NCBI GenBank assembly: GCA_041740975.1
Contig: JBGSKV010000081.1
Span: 1-9,766, forward strand
Length of the DNA: 9,766 bases
Origin: JBGSKV01 sp041740975
GTDB lineage: Bacteria; Bdellovibrionota_B; Oligoflexia; Oligoflexales; JALZUQ01
Reading direction: 5' to 3'
The position numbers were made by a program, and so were the translations under genes. Under the pieces are notes generated by a model. That model made no database searches, was not told the origin of the DNA, and was given only the letters and a program-made list of their open reading frames with translations. Positions 1 to 7,730 of this stretch are shown in pieces (positions within the stretch are counted from its first letter, which is position 1; the number at the start of each line of letters is the position of its first letter).

Positions 1-28
1 GAAGTCTAATGACTTCGGGATTTTTATT
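1..28. terminator. Partial bidirectional terminator at left edge
   Basis: Bases 1-6 (GAAGTC) and 11-16 (GACTTC) form a perfect 6-bp stem around a TAAT loop. The stem is followed on the + strand by GGGA and then TTTTTATTT. If the bases just left of the window are TCCC, the stem extends to ten pairs, with T-runs on both sides. It would then end both the minus-strand protease gene, whose stop lies about 30 bases away, and a convergent gene to the left. The left arm is cut by the window edge, so this is a partial call. Confidence 0.5.
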
Positions 29-56
29 TATACAATTTAGTTATGTGTCCCCGAAA

Positions 57-3000
57 CTATTTCTTTTGCACTCTCACCGGAACTGTTGCTAGGAGACTAC
101 CGGCTTTGGTTACAAGTTGTATTTCACCGCCCAGTTCGTAGCTTCCATCGGACGCTTCAAGATCTGTCAATAACTTCGAATTCGCGACATCAAAAGCGTA
201 GGTCACTTCATACTGGTCTTTGCCAATTTCCGTCAAAGTCAACTTACCTTCTTCACCATTTTTCGACGTGGCGGCTTCGGTAAATTTGAATTCGCCATCA
301 TCTTTGACTTCATAACCAACAACCGCGACTCCATAGAACTTTTCAGAATCTGGGATGAAACTTACGGATTCATCTGCAGATGCACCCGCAGAATTCCCCA
401 TTGGCGAACAACCTTCGCTAAGTTCCGCATCTTCGCATTCGACTACAGTCAAATCCAAATCGTTACCTGGTGATTCGCTGGTACTGATCGTAACCGATGT
501 AATGTCATCACCATATTGGCGAGCCATATCTCCGGCTTCGGTTGGAACGACCAAAACAGTTTGGTTCGCAACTTCATGCGTTGAACTTGCGATCTTTTGA
601 TTCAAGATAAAGCGAGACTTCTCTGCATCCGGAACCGGATCCACAGAATAATCGACCAACTTCATTTCCAAAGAACCGTTCAACACTTCCGAAGTGCCTT
701 TGATCAAGTTCGTCGAGAGATCCACTTTTGCGAACTGAATCGTCAATTCGTATGGGCTCTTTTCGAAGAAATAACGACCCAAAACATGCATATCCCAAAT
801 ACCTGCAGCTGGATTTACGCGCGTGTATGTCAATGTTCGCGATTCATTTTTCAGGCCGCCTTCCAAATCACAGTTTTGAATAACCGATTTCGTCGGATCA
901 ACTGTTAGCTCAGGTGGCAAGGCAGTATTCGCCGCTTCATTGACATAAAGTTTGACACTAGCGCAGTCTTTAACAGCGCCATTGACAACTTTTGCCTCAG
1001 GAACGGAAAGAGTGACCGTCACAAAACTCGTGCCTTTCGGTACGTTCACATAGTGGCGACCGACACCCATCGAGGCGACTTCGGACTTCACTTCAAATGC
1101 ATCGTGACCAGCCAAGTTTTTGTGCGGCACGGTAACGTACACGGGTACTACGAAAGAAGGCGTTGCTTCCGTTTGACCATTTGATTTGCGGTACGCAGAG
1201 ATCAATGCCCCATGATCGCCGGGTGGCAAAGAATGTAAAGTCGAGCGATCAATGCAAACCATCAGAGAACTTTCTCTTGGTTGCATAGTCGTGACGCCAG
1301 CCGCTGGATCCACCGCACCCTCGCCGACTAAGATCAAATTCTTAGATGGGGATTGGCTGCAATCAAGTTGCTCCAATGTTCCGGCCTTCACCCATTCTTG
1401 GTTTGAGCCATAAATAACAGTCTTTAAGCTAAACTCTTCCATTGAAGTCACGAGCAGACGTTTTAATTCACCCGCATCTTCACGAACTGTTGCCGTAAGT
1501 GGCAAGCGTCGGGCAATTTGAACTTTGAAAAGGCTGCGCGTGTCATTCAGATCCAACCAAACACCTTGGCCGTAAACGGGACCAATCATCGACGCCATTT
1601 CTTCAGGAAGTTCGGCCGTACCATTGTACGTCCCGCCGTTTCGGTACTTGTCCGCGACGCGAACTTCGTAAGTCAAAGGAACACCAATTTCTTCACCATC
1701 TTCTTCATAGTAAACCGGACTACTCAGAGCACGGTCGGCTTGTTTCTTAAGAATCTTCCAAGCATTCGGCAAGCTGAGCATACCCATACCTTGGTCTATC
1801 CAAGTGTACTGACCTTGCTCGAACTTTTTAGATCTGGGATCAAACCGCGTGACATTGAAAGGTTTTGCGCTTTCCAAAAGGACCCGACGCAACGTCAAAG
1901 CATCCGTTGGCAATTTTGCCGTTGGATTTTTCTTATTGTATTTGCGAGCCGCATCCAGCAACAACGCTACCGCGCCAGTCGCTGAAGGAGCGGACATCGA
2001 AGTTCCCCAGTAGACATCAAGACCCGAACGAGCGCCCTGCGCTGCGTTGAGTTGGATGGAACTGAGTTCCGTTCCTGGAGCCGTCAAGTTTGGTTTGAAG
2101 CCACCAGATCCACTTGGCCCGCGTGAACTAAAGAACAACATATAATCTTGATCGCTTTTGGGAGTTTCGTCGATCAGCCCGGCCGTGCCTTTTCCAGACC
2201 ACTGGTATTGTTTTTGGATCATTCCATTGTTTGCAGTCGCACCAACGCTAATCGCATGCTTCGCAGTGGAAGGACTTCCCACTGTGTTCATGCCTGGACC
2301 AGAGTTACCTGCAGAAATCATAAAGAGAACATCTTCCAGTTCAGTCAGGCGATTGATGATCGCTTCCTGCACGGTGAATCCATCATTAAAAGGACTAAGC
2401 CCGCCCAAAGACATATTGATGATATCCGCACCGCTGAGTGCCAAGTCGACGATAGCTTCCGTCGCGCGGCAGCCGCCATTGTTTGCACAAACGCGGTTCA
2501 TCATTAGGTTTACGTTCGGCGCTGCTCCTCGAGCCAAAGTACTATCTTTGTCGTTTGCGATGATTTTGCGCGCACCCACTAAACCGGAAACGTGCGTTCC
2601 GTGATTGCCTGGATCGTAGCCGACCAAAGATATACCTAGGACTGTCGCGTCAACGTTGACTGTTGTTTGAAGAACGGTAGGACGGATATCAACACCGACT
2701 TTTTCTGACCCCAAACTCACGGAGTCACCAGTCGCATTCCAATCCCGGAGTGGTTTGGACTTTCTAAAGTCAAAATCCCCTGTGAAGGAAAGATAGATTT
2801 CCAGTTCTTTACTGTCTGTAACGGCAAGAACCATGAAAAGGTCATCGGTTTTACCGTTTTGGTTGATATCAGCGGATTCACCAGCCGCAGCAAATGCTCC
2901 TTCGAACAAGACGCCCATTCGAGCAGCTTTACTAGGATCCAGTAATTTTGCGCGCAATTTTTCGTGCACCAAAATCGGTCCCACGATCGGTAAGAACTGA

Positions 3001-3911
3001 TCAGCGGTAGGAAGGGTCACGACGCTGCGAGCAGGTGGCAGAACTTGCGCGTCCACCATAAGGTATTCTTCAGGCGCAACGCCAGGAGGAGTTTCACTGG
3101 GAACCGTCACGGCAAACTTGGCTGCTGGGTTAATGAAGATTCGGCCTTCTGAAGTAAAGTCTTTGATATGTACAATACGGTTTTTGCCGGCAGCATTGTA
3201 GAAAGCAGGATGGTGCAAGGTGATACCCGTGTCCGAAACACCCACTTTTACGGAAGAACCATCCGGAGTTTCGCCCAGCTCCTCACCTACCGTTTTTAAG
3301 AAAGACGTCACGCCCATGGACTTGAGACCAGCGTAATCAGAAGTATCCCGACTTGCGTTCAAATCACCCATTGCTTTGATAAGTTCAGGTTCATTCATAC
3401 GGCGAACCATATTGCTACTTTCTTGCGTAACAATTGGGTTTAGCAATACCGAATAAGGGAGCCCTTTGACCTTGCTTATATCACGGTACTGACTGCGTTG
3501 AACGAGACCAGAGAAATATCCAACTTCTGGCGAGGTTTTGACTCGCATCATCGGAACAGTCGACTGCAAATGAGTCAAAGTTTCGTCCAAAGGTTTTGTC
3601 AAACGCGCAAGCCGGTCAGTTTTATTAACTGAAAGTTCATGGGACGATTGCAGAATCGTCTTAAAGTCGGCATCCGCAAGAACTCCTTCGACCGGGATAT
3701 ATTCTATGCCGTCATACTTTTCGATCTGGATATAATCACCGGAAGGAATCGTGATACGTTCGCCCGAGGCGCCTTCAATATTAAAGTCACCGGAAAAAAT
3801 GGTGACCTTACCGTCAGTTTTGCTTTTCTTGTCGCCGCTACAACCCCATAGCAGTACGCTCAAAGCCATTGGAAATACAACTGCGTAGCATCCTGTCTTT
3901 CGCAACAACAT
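57..3911 (-). CDS. Tripeptidyl-peptidase II-like S8 serine protease, lipoprotein
   Basis: This is a 1284-residue subtilisin-fold protease, probably exported and lipid-anchored. The N-terminus has a lipobox (LLWGC, Cys24). Catalytic residues are Asp227 (SDTGI), His437 (HGTHVSG), oxyanion Asn536 (SAGNSGPG) and Ser638 (GTSMSAP). The 210-residue gap between Asp and His is far longer than in subtilisin and matches the insertion typical of TPP II. It carries a calcium-loop-like stretch at 348-357 (DxNxNGxxDD). After the catalytic domain come further TPP II hallmarks, as I recall that family: QGMGMLSLPNAW (707-718), GVWLDL (783-788), LPPGDH (895-900), PSFVVPVYVTVP (918-929) and RHYVNVPKG (952-960). 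Residues about 1103-1212 resemble a PPC-type beta-sandwich (NDLDLTV, SAGASADESV, VAVVGY). Residues 25-200 may be a propeptide. The ATG at 3911 follows GGGGGA at a short 3-base spacing. Its role may be extracellular protein or peptide degradation. TPP activity itself is unproven; the S8 assignment is certain. Confidence 0.95.
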   Translation of the reverse strand: MLLRKTGCYAVVFPMALSVLLWGCSGDKKSKTDGKVTIFSGDFNIEGASGERITIPSGDYIQIEKYDGIEYIPVEGVLADADFKTILQSSHELSVNKTDRLARLTKPLDETLTHLQSTVPMMRVKTSPEVGYFSGLVQRSQYRDISKVKGLPYSVLLNPIVTQESSNMVRRMNEPELIKAMGDLNASRDTSDYAGLKSMGVTSFLKTVGEELGETPDGSSVKVGVSDTGITLHHPAFYNAAGKNRIVHIKDFTSEGRIFINPAAKFAVTVPSETPPGVAPEEYLMVDAQVLPPARSVVTLPTADQFLPIVGPILVHEKLRAKLLDPSKAARMGVLFEGAFAAAGESADINQNGKTDDLFMVLAVTDSKELEIYLSFTGDFDFRKSKPLRDWNATGDSVSLGSEKVGVDIRPTVLQTTVNVDATVLGISLVGYDPGNHGTHVSGLVGARKIIANDKDSTLARGAAPNVNLMMNRVCANNGGCRATEAIVDLALSGADIINMSLGGLSPFNDGFTVQEAIINRLTELEDVLFMISAGNSGPGMNTVGSPSTAKHAISVGATANNGMIQKQYQWSGKGTAGLIDETPKSDQDYMLFFSSRGPSGSGGFKPNLTAPGTELSSIQLNAAQGARSGLDVYWGTSMSAPSATGAVALLLDAARKYNKKNPTAKLPTDALTLRRVLLESAKPFNVTRFDPRSKKFEQGQYTWIDQGMGMLSLPNAWKILKKQADRALSSPVYYEEDGEEIGVPLTYEVRVADKYRNGGTYNGTAELPEEMASMIGPVYGQGVWLDLNDTRSLFKVQIARRLPLTATVREDAGELKRLLVTSMEEFSLKTVIYGSNQEWVKAGTLEQLDCSQSPSKNLILVGEGAVDPAAGVTTMQPRESSLMVCIDRSTLHSLPPGDHGALISAYRKSNGQTEATPSFVVPVYVTVPHKNLAGHDAFEVKSEVASMGVGRHYVNVPKGTSFVTVTLSVPEAKVVNGAVKDCASVKLYVNEAANTALPPELTVDPTKSVIQNCDLEGGLKNESRTLTYTRVNPAAGIWDMHVLGRYFFEKSPYELTIQFAKVDLSTNLIKGTSEVLNGSLEMKLVDYSVDPVPDAEKSRFILNQKIASSTHEVANQTVLVVPTEAGDMARQYGDDITSVTISTSESPGNDLDLTVVECEDAELSEGCSPMGNSAGASADESVSFIPDSEKFYGVAVVGYEVKDDGEFKFTEAATSKNGEEGKLTLTEIGKDQYEVTYAFDVANSKLLTDLEASDGSYELGGEIQLVTKAGSLLATVPVRVQKK

Positions 3912-4106
3912 ACATCCCCCATAAGCTGGCTTTGCTCTGCTCGTTGCAGGTTCCTTGCGCCGCCGCCCGTTGTGCTTTTTTGTTCTTAGTTACTAAGGAT
4001 AGATGTATAGAGGATTGGCCGGGCAGTCAACTTTTTTCTCAATGTAACAAGCTAAAATGACATAGTTTATCTAAATAATTTGGCAGAGCACCACTTTTGG
4101 GATGGG

Positions 4107-4128
4107 ATTATACAAAGCAACACTTTGT
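4107..4128 (-). promoter_or_regulatory. Candidate -10 box with overlapping dyad upstream of the protease
   Basis: On the minus strand 4112-4107 reads TATAAT, a perfect -10 hexamer. Directly upstream, a 17-base dyad (ACAAAG-TGTTG-CTTTGT, 4128-4112) occupies the usual spacer between -35 and -10. The -35 region is poor (GCCAAA at 17-base spacing), which would fit an activator- or repressor-controlled promoter. Initiation here would give a leader of about 190 bases. A weaker alternative is TTGACT (4030-4025) with TATACA (4009-4004), but its spacing is only 15. The same dyad could instead be a weak hairpin after hemW; no T-run follows it. Confidence 0.35.
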
Positions 4129-4145
4129 CTTTGGCGGAAGACTAA

Positions 4146-5300
4146 TTATAGTTTGATATTTTCCAAAATTTTGAGAGTCCAAGCTTGCTCCCGAAAAAGC
4201 TCATCTGGTCGGAGGCTAAGGTGGTTATCTCTCAGTACCAAGCGTCCTTCCATGAGAGCGTCGCGCAATATTTCATTATCCAAATTCAAACTTTTATCAA
4301 ACTCGTCGTTAATTTTTTTTACATTCAAACCTTCGGTCGTACGCATACGGCAAGAGACATATTCCATTAACCAGCTTTGTCGATTGCGCTCATCGATTAC
4401 GATTTTTGGTTCCGCGTCAGCACAAAATCTTTCTATGTGTGAGTCATAAGCGTAACGGAGGCCTATCCCAGAGTCATTCGGAATAAAACCATGAGCCCCA
4501 ACACCAACACCGATGTAATAATCACTTCGCCAATATCTATGATTTTGAATGCAGGAAAACCCGGGCTTCGTCCAATTCGAAACTTCTTCCTGCGCGAAAC
4601 CATGCTCACCTAAAAACACGCAGGCTCGATCGTATCTTTCGAACTCCTCATCGGCTTGCATGGAGCTTATTTTCCCGGCTTTTTGCGCCCTCCCTATTGG
4701 AGTTTGGGCCTCGTAAGTCAGGTTATACAAACTAACGTGCGGAACCTTGTTCTGCACGACGAATTCCAAATCTTTTTCCCATTCGGCCATGGACTGGTCC
4801 GGCCATCCGTAGATAAAATCCACATTCACATTTTCAAAAAAAGTTAGCGCCAATCGCACCGCTTCAGTGGCCTGACTCACATTGTGATCTCGTGTTAAAA
4901 ACTTTAAACCGCGATCACTTGTGGATTGAATACCAATTGAAATCCGATTGAATCCAAGTTTTCGCCAAATCTGCAAAGACTCTTTCGAAATATCATTGGG
5001 GTTAGCTTCTAAACTTATTTCAACTCCCGGCACGGAAAATTCTTTCAGTCTCGCCAGAATGCTTTCATATTCGTGGGTAAACAATCCGGGGGTTCCACCG
5101 CCAAAAAAAATGCTTTCTATGCTGCCTGATCCGACATTCTGATTGCCAAGCCAATACTGCGTATGACGATCCAGAGCTGCAAAATACTTAGTGGTGAGAT
5201 TTGAATCAAATCGGGACGTTTTGACAAAGTCGCAGTAATGACAAGCAAAGCTACAAAAAGGTACATGAAAATAAAGGGACCATGATGGCCTGGCAGTCAT
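4146..5300 (-). CDS. hemW: Radical-SAM heme chaperone HemW
   Basis: HemW is a cytoplasmic radical-SAM protein that carries heme to target hemoproteins. It was long misannotated as oxygen-independent coproporphyrinogen III oxidase. In numbering from the ATG at 5300 (384 residues), the [4Fe-4S] motif HVPFCSFACHYCDF has Cys16, Cys20 and Cys23. GGGTP follows at 67-71, EANPN at 98-102 and RISIGIQS at 119-126. A HemW-type C-terminal segment EEVSNWTKPG...GVGVGAHG spans about 239-271. The signature HNxxYW reads QNHRYW (252-257), so its His is replaced by Gln. The reading frame is open to a second ATG at 5351, which adds 17 residues. I prefer 5300 because HemW proteins normally start close to the YxHxPFC motif and because 5351 would leave only 30 bases to the divergent gene. 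Against this, 5351 has a weak GGA ribosome site and 5300 has none. The gene is transcribed towards the protease gene, 234 bases away. Confidence 0.93.
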   Translation of the reverse strand: MTARPSWSLYFHVPFCSFACHYCDFVKTSRFDSNLTTKYFAALDRHTQYWLGNQNVGSGSIESIFFGGGTPGLFTHEYESILARLKEFSVPGVEISLEANPNDISKESLQIWRKLGFNRISIGIQSTSDRGLKFLTRDHNVSQATEAVRLALTFFENVNVDFIYGWPDQSMAEWEKDLEFVVQNKVPHVSLYNLTYEAQTPIGRAQKAGKISSMQADEEFERYDRACVFLGEHGFAQEEVSNWTKPGFSCIQNHRYWRSDYYIGVGVGAHGFIPNDSGIGLRYAYDSHIERFCADAEPKIVIDERNRQSWLMEYVSCRMRTTEGLNVKKINDEFDKSLNLDNEILRDALMEGRLVLRDNHLSLRPDELFREQAWTLKILENIKL

Positions 5301-5366
5301 GACTTTCAAACTTTCAAAATCTAAAGAAGTTGCTGGCAAAGCCGATATCATGTTAGCTGTCCGAAT

Positions 5367-5372
5367 AGAGGA
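5367..5372 (+). promoter_or_regulatory. Ribosome binding site for the LEG1-like gene
   Basis: AGAGGA lies 9 bases before the ATG at 5382 and supports that start, which also begins a clean signal peptide. Any promoter for this gene must lie in or beside the 5' end of hemW, because the genes are divergent and close together. I found no convincing -35/-10 pair there. Confidence 0.6.
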
Positions 5373-5381
5373 TCCAACATC

Positions 5382-6194
5382 ATGACGCGACGCTTCTTAT
5401 ACCTAGCCCTTATGCTAGTGGCAAGTTATGGCCTGTACTCTCCAATGGCTCATGCTCAAGATGCGCATGCATCTGACGAACTCTTGCCTCCCCACTATTT
5501 TCAGCTTCCCTATGCACAACGCTTTCCCATGGTCGAATACCTTGCCAAAAACTTTGCAGGCTACCGTTCACCTCTTTTTCCGGAGCGACGCGGGCTTTGG
5601 GCCGGAATTTACTGGCAAACCTGGTGGCAACAGCAGTCGGTTCGAGACCAAATTGGACTATGGGCTGTGGTCAATGCCACGTTAACGATTGAACCATTTT
5701 ATTTCGGCAAAGATTTTCAGGCCAAAATCTCGTGCTCTGAATCAAGCCTTTTTGCTGAATTCCCGCAAGCCAAGACAAAAGAAAAAATCGCGACTTGCGA
5801 TCTTTGGCGAAAGTATTTTTCAGCATCTCGTCAAACGTCTATTCTGTTACAAAATCGCAATCAAAGTCTTTTGTGGGCTGCACATACCTCTGCGATTGCC
5901 GACACCCTTCAAATCTATGCTAACGACTTTTCTGTGATGAAAGATGAGTTGCCTTATGATGAGGGCGCCTACTGGGATGGATGGATCAACTTGGTCTACA
6001 CGTTGGAGCAATGGAATTTCTCAACGTTAGAAAGCAGCACAGCGCATATCAGTCAAAACATGCTCGCAGCTTGCGCTCCGTTAGGTGCAGAGGAGTGTCT
6101 GGTTGATGACTTACCGAACCTTCGGCAGCAACTGTTGGCACATTGGCTAATTTCTGGCCAAGGTGATCTTATAGCGCTCTTAACACTTCCATAA
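5382..6194 (+). CDS. Secreted LEG1-like (DUF781) protein
   Basis: This is a 270-residue protein with a Sec signal peptide: MTRR, a hydrophobic core at 5-20, and a likely cleavage after AHA25. The mature part resembles the animal LEG1 (liver-enriched gene 1 / human C6orf58) family as I remember it. LWAAHTSAIAD (164-174) is nearly identical to LWAAHTSTLAD in human LEG1. FPERRG (66-71) matches YPERLG. A Trp-rich segment before the core motif (DLWRKYF, 140-146) and an acidic segment with Trp after it (DELPYDEGAYWDGW, 188-201) line up in the same order. Four cysteines (118, 139, 231, 239) could form disulfides in the periplasm or outside the cell. LEG1 has no known catalytic activity, so no biochemical function can be assigned. 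It is shorter than the roughly 330-residue animal proteins. It stands alone: divergent from hemW, with its last 26 bases overlapping the convergent hisC gene. The gene call is firm; the family assignment comes from memory and has not been searched. Confidence 0.88.
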   Translation: MTRRFLYLALMLVASYGLYSPMAHAQDAHASDELLPPHYFQLPYAQRFPMVEYLAKNFAGYRSPLFPERRGLWAGIYWQTWWQQQSVRDQIGLWAVVNATLTIEPFYFGKDFQAKISCSESSLFAEFPQAKTKEKIATCDLWRKYFSASRQTSILLQNRNQSLLWAAHTSAIADTLQIYANDFSVMKDELPYDEGAYWDGWINLVYTLEQWNFSTLESSTAHISQNMLAACAPLGAEECLVDDLPNLRQQLLAHWLISGQGDLIALLTLP

Positions 6195-7266
6195 ATTTTG
6201 CATTTTGCGAAAACGTGCCTACGGTCACGCGCATACAAGCGGCAAGACCGGGCGCTTTGCTAACATTGCGCACCTGAATACCACTTCGCATCAACGTTGC
6301 GTATGTTTGATTGCAAGCATCCTGAGTTGGCCAACGCAACAAAATGAAATTCGCTTGCGATGGAAAAATACGAAAGCCAAGTTTGGCGGTTAGCGGATGC
6401 AGTTGCGAAATAAGTGATTCACGTTGTTCGACTATTTCATCGACTGAATTTTGAAATTTAGCAATAGCCGAAGGCTCGCTCAATAGAACTTCCATTGCAC
6501 ATACAGTGAATTCGTTCAAAATATAGGGCAATCTTGGTTTCTTTAGCTGAGCGATCACCTCTGGACGCGCCAATACGTAACCCAAACGAATTCCCGCCGC
6601 TGACATCACCTTGGAAAAGGTTCGAACGATCATAAGGTTGTGATGTTTGTCTAAAAGTGGAGTAAAAGGTTTTTCAGCAAACTCATAGTAAGCTTCGTCC
6701 GCCAAAAACACACTGTCTGGATTTTTGGACAAGAGAAGATCAAGATCGTCATAGGCCAGTGAGTTTCCGGGTGGATTATTGGGAGACGCAAAGACAACAA
6801 ATGAACCCTTCGGCAAATGATCCAAAGCTTTCAAATCATATTGCAAATCTTCCGTTAATAGCCAAGGCGTGAAAGGAATATTGAAGTAACGGCAATGCGC
6901 TTCATAAAGAGGAAAACTCGGACGCGCTATCATTAATTTACCGGGCATTTTCGCAGAAAATAACTGAAGAATCAGAACAATCAAATGATCAGACCCTACA
7001 CTCGTTAAAAGTCGATCTTCAGGAACACCCAGATATTTTGCCATAAGGGTATTCACTGCCGGAGCATGCGCAGTTGGGTAACGATTCCACGGTTTCGTGG
7101 ACATCCGGCGAAAGACTTTCTCTTTTAACTCTAAAGGCCAGTCGATGGGAGATTCGTTTTGATCAAGTTTTATAGCGGCATCACTGATATCGATCTGATA
7201 TCCAGGAGACTCCAACAAACTATCATTCAGATATTGCTTGAGCCAAGGTGTTGGGGTGTCATTCAT
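6169..7266 (-). CDS. hisC: Histidinol-phosphate aminotransferase-like PLP enzyme
   Basis: This is a fold-type I, PLP-dependent aminotransferase of 365 residues, a normal length for HisC. HisC converts imidazole-acetol phosphate and glutamate to histidinol phosphate; relatives act on aromatic amino acids. Numbering from the ATG at 7266: KLDQNESP (33-40, the LNxNENP-type motif), NRYP (61-64), GSDHLI (91-96), SPNNPPG (161-167, Asn164), DEAYYEF (190-196, Asp190 and Tyr193), the Schiff-base lysine Lys219 in TFSKVMSAAGIRLGY, Arg227, and the carboxylate-binding Arg346 (MRVTVGT). A GTG at 7275 would add three residues. I chose 7266 because its ATG overlaps the trmL stop as ATGA, indicating translational coupling. 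No other his gene is in the window, so a tyrosine or phenylalanine aminotransferase role is possible. Its 3' end overlaps the LEG1-like gene by 26 bases in convergent orientation. Confidence 0.88.
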   Translation of the reverse strand: MNDTPTPWLKQYLNDSLLESPGYQIDISDAAIKLDQNESPIDWPLELKEKVFRRMSTKPWNRYPTAHAPAVNTLMAKYLGVPEDRLLTSVGSDHLIVLILQLFSAKMPGKLMIARPSFPLYEAHCRYFNIPFTPWLLTEDLQYDLKALDHLPKGSFVVFASPNNPPGNSLAYDDLDLLLSKNPDSVFLADEAYYEFAEKPFTPLLDKHHNLMIVRTFSKVMSAAGIRLGYVLARPEVIAQLKKPRLPYILNEFTVCAMEVLLSEPSAIAKFQNSVDEIVEQRESLISQLHPLTAKLGFRIFPSQANFILLRWPTQDACNQTYATLMRSGIQVRNVSKAPGLAACMRVTVGTFSQNAKFMEVLRAL

Positions 7267-7730
7267 GAAAAGCACTTTCGTTTTCTGAGCTGATCATAGA
7301 CTACCACTGACACGGCATTCGCCAAGTTTAAACTGCGAACCCCTGTATGAAACATTGGAATATGATAAAATTTGTCAGGGAACCGTTGGTGCAATTCTTC
7401 GGGCAAACCTTTTGTTTCTTGCCCAAAAATTAGCACTTCGGTTGAATTCGGGATCTCTGTGTAACATTTGGCGGACGCGTGCTTGGATAAAAAAACGACA
7501 TTGTCAGCATAAAGTGTAAGCATACTTTCGATATTTTCAAAGAGCTCAACGTCTAAGAATGGCCAATAATCCAGACCCGGCCTACGCAATTGCTTGTCCT
7601 CTGTGGTAAAACCGAAGGGCAAAATCAAATCCAGGCGGCATCCCGTTGCCGCCGCCAGTCGAGCGATGTTTCCGGTATTTTGCGGAATCTCTGGTTGATA
7701 CAGACAGATTTGGGGATGACCTTTTTTCAT
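7263..7730 (-). CDS. trmL: tRNA (cytidine/uridine-2'-O-)-methyltransferase TrmL
   Basis: This is a SPOUT-superfamily methyltransferase of 155 residues (E. coli TrmL is 157). In E. coli it methylates the 2'-O of wobble base 34 in two leucine tRNAs using S-adenosylmethionine, acting as a dimer in the cytoplasm. Visible family motifs: YQPEIPQNTGNIARL (11-25), LPFGF (37-41), LRRPGLDYW (48-56), the SAM-binding knot FGQETKGLP (102-110), IPM (124-126) and SLNLANAVSVVVYD (133-146). An ATG at 7748 would add six residues. I chose 7730 because its ATG overlaps the upstream CPBP stop as ATGA, GGA lies 6 bases upstream, and the protein then starts as expected for the family. It is the middle gene of a three-gene operon with the CPBP gene and hisC. 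The substrate in this organism is inferred from the family. Confidence 0.93.
   Translation of the reverse strand: MKKGHPQICLYQPEIPQNTGNIARLAAATGCRLDLILPFGFTTEDKQLRRPGLDYWPFLDVELFENIESMLTLYADNVVFLSKHASAKCYTEIPNSTEVLIFGQETKGLPEELHQRFPDKFYHIPMFHTGVRSLNLANAVSVVVYDQLRKRKCFS

Noticed and set aside
1518..2604. Long plus-strand open frames (up to 155 codons) opposite the protease gene.
   Set aside because: They lie entirely antisense to a well-supported protease, have no ribosome site or recognisable motif, and look like codon-bias shadows.
4112..4128. Intrinsic terminator after hemW formed by the ACAAAG/CTTTGT dyad.
   Set aside because: The stem is AT-rich and only 6 bp, and on the minus strand it is followed by ATAATCCC, not a T-run.
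5301..5351. Extension of HemW to the ATG at 5351.
   Set aside because: Not excluded, but the extra 17 residues show no family similarity and would leave only 30 bases between divergent start codons.
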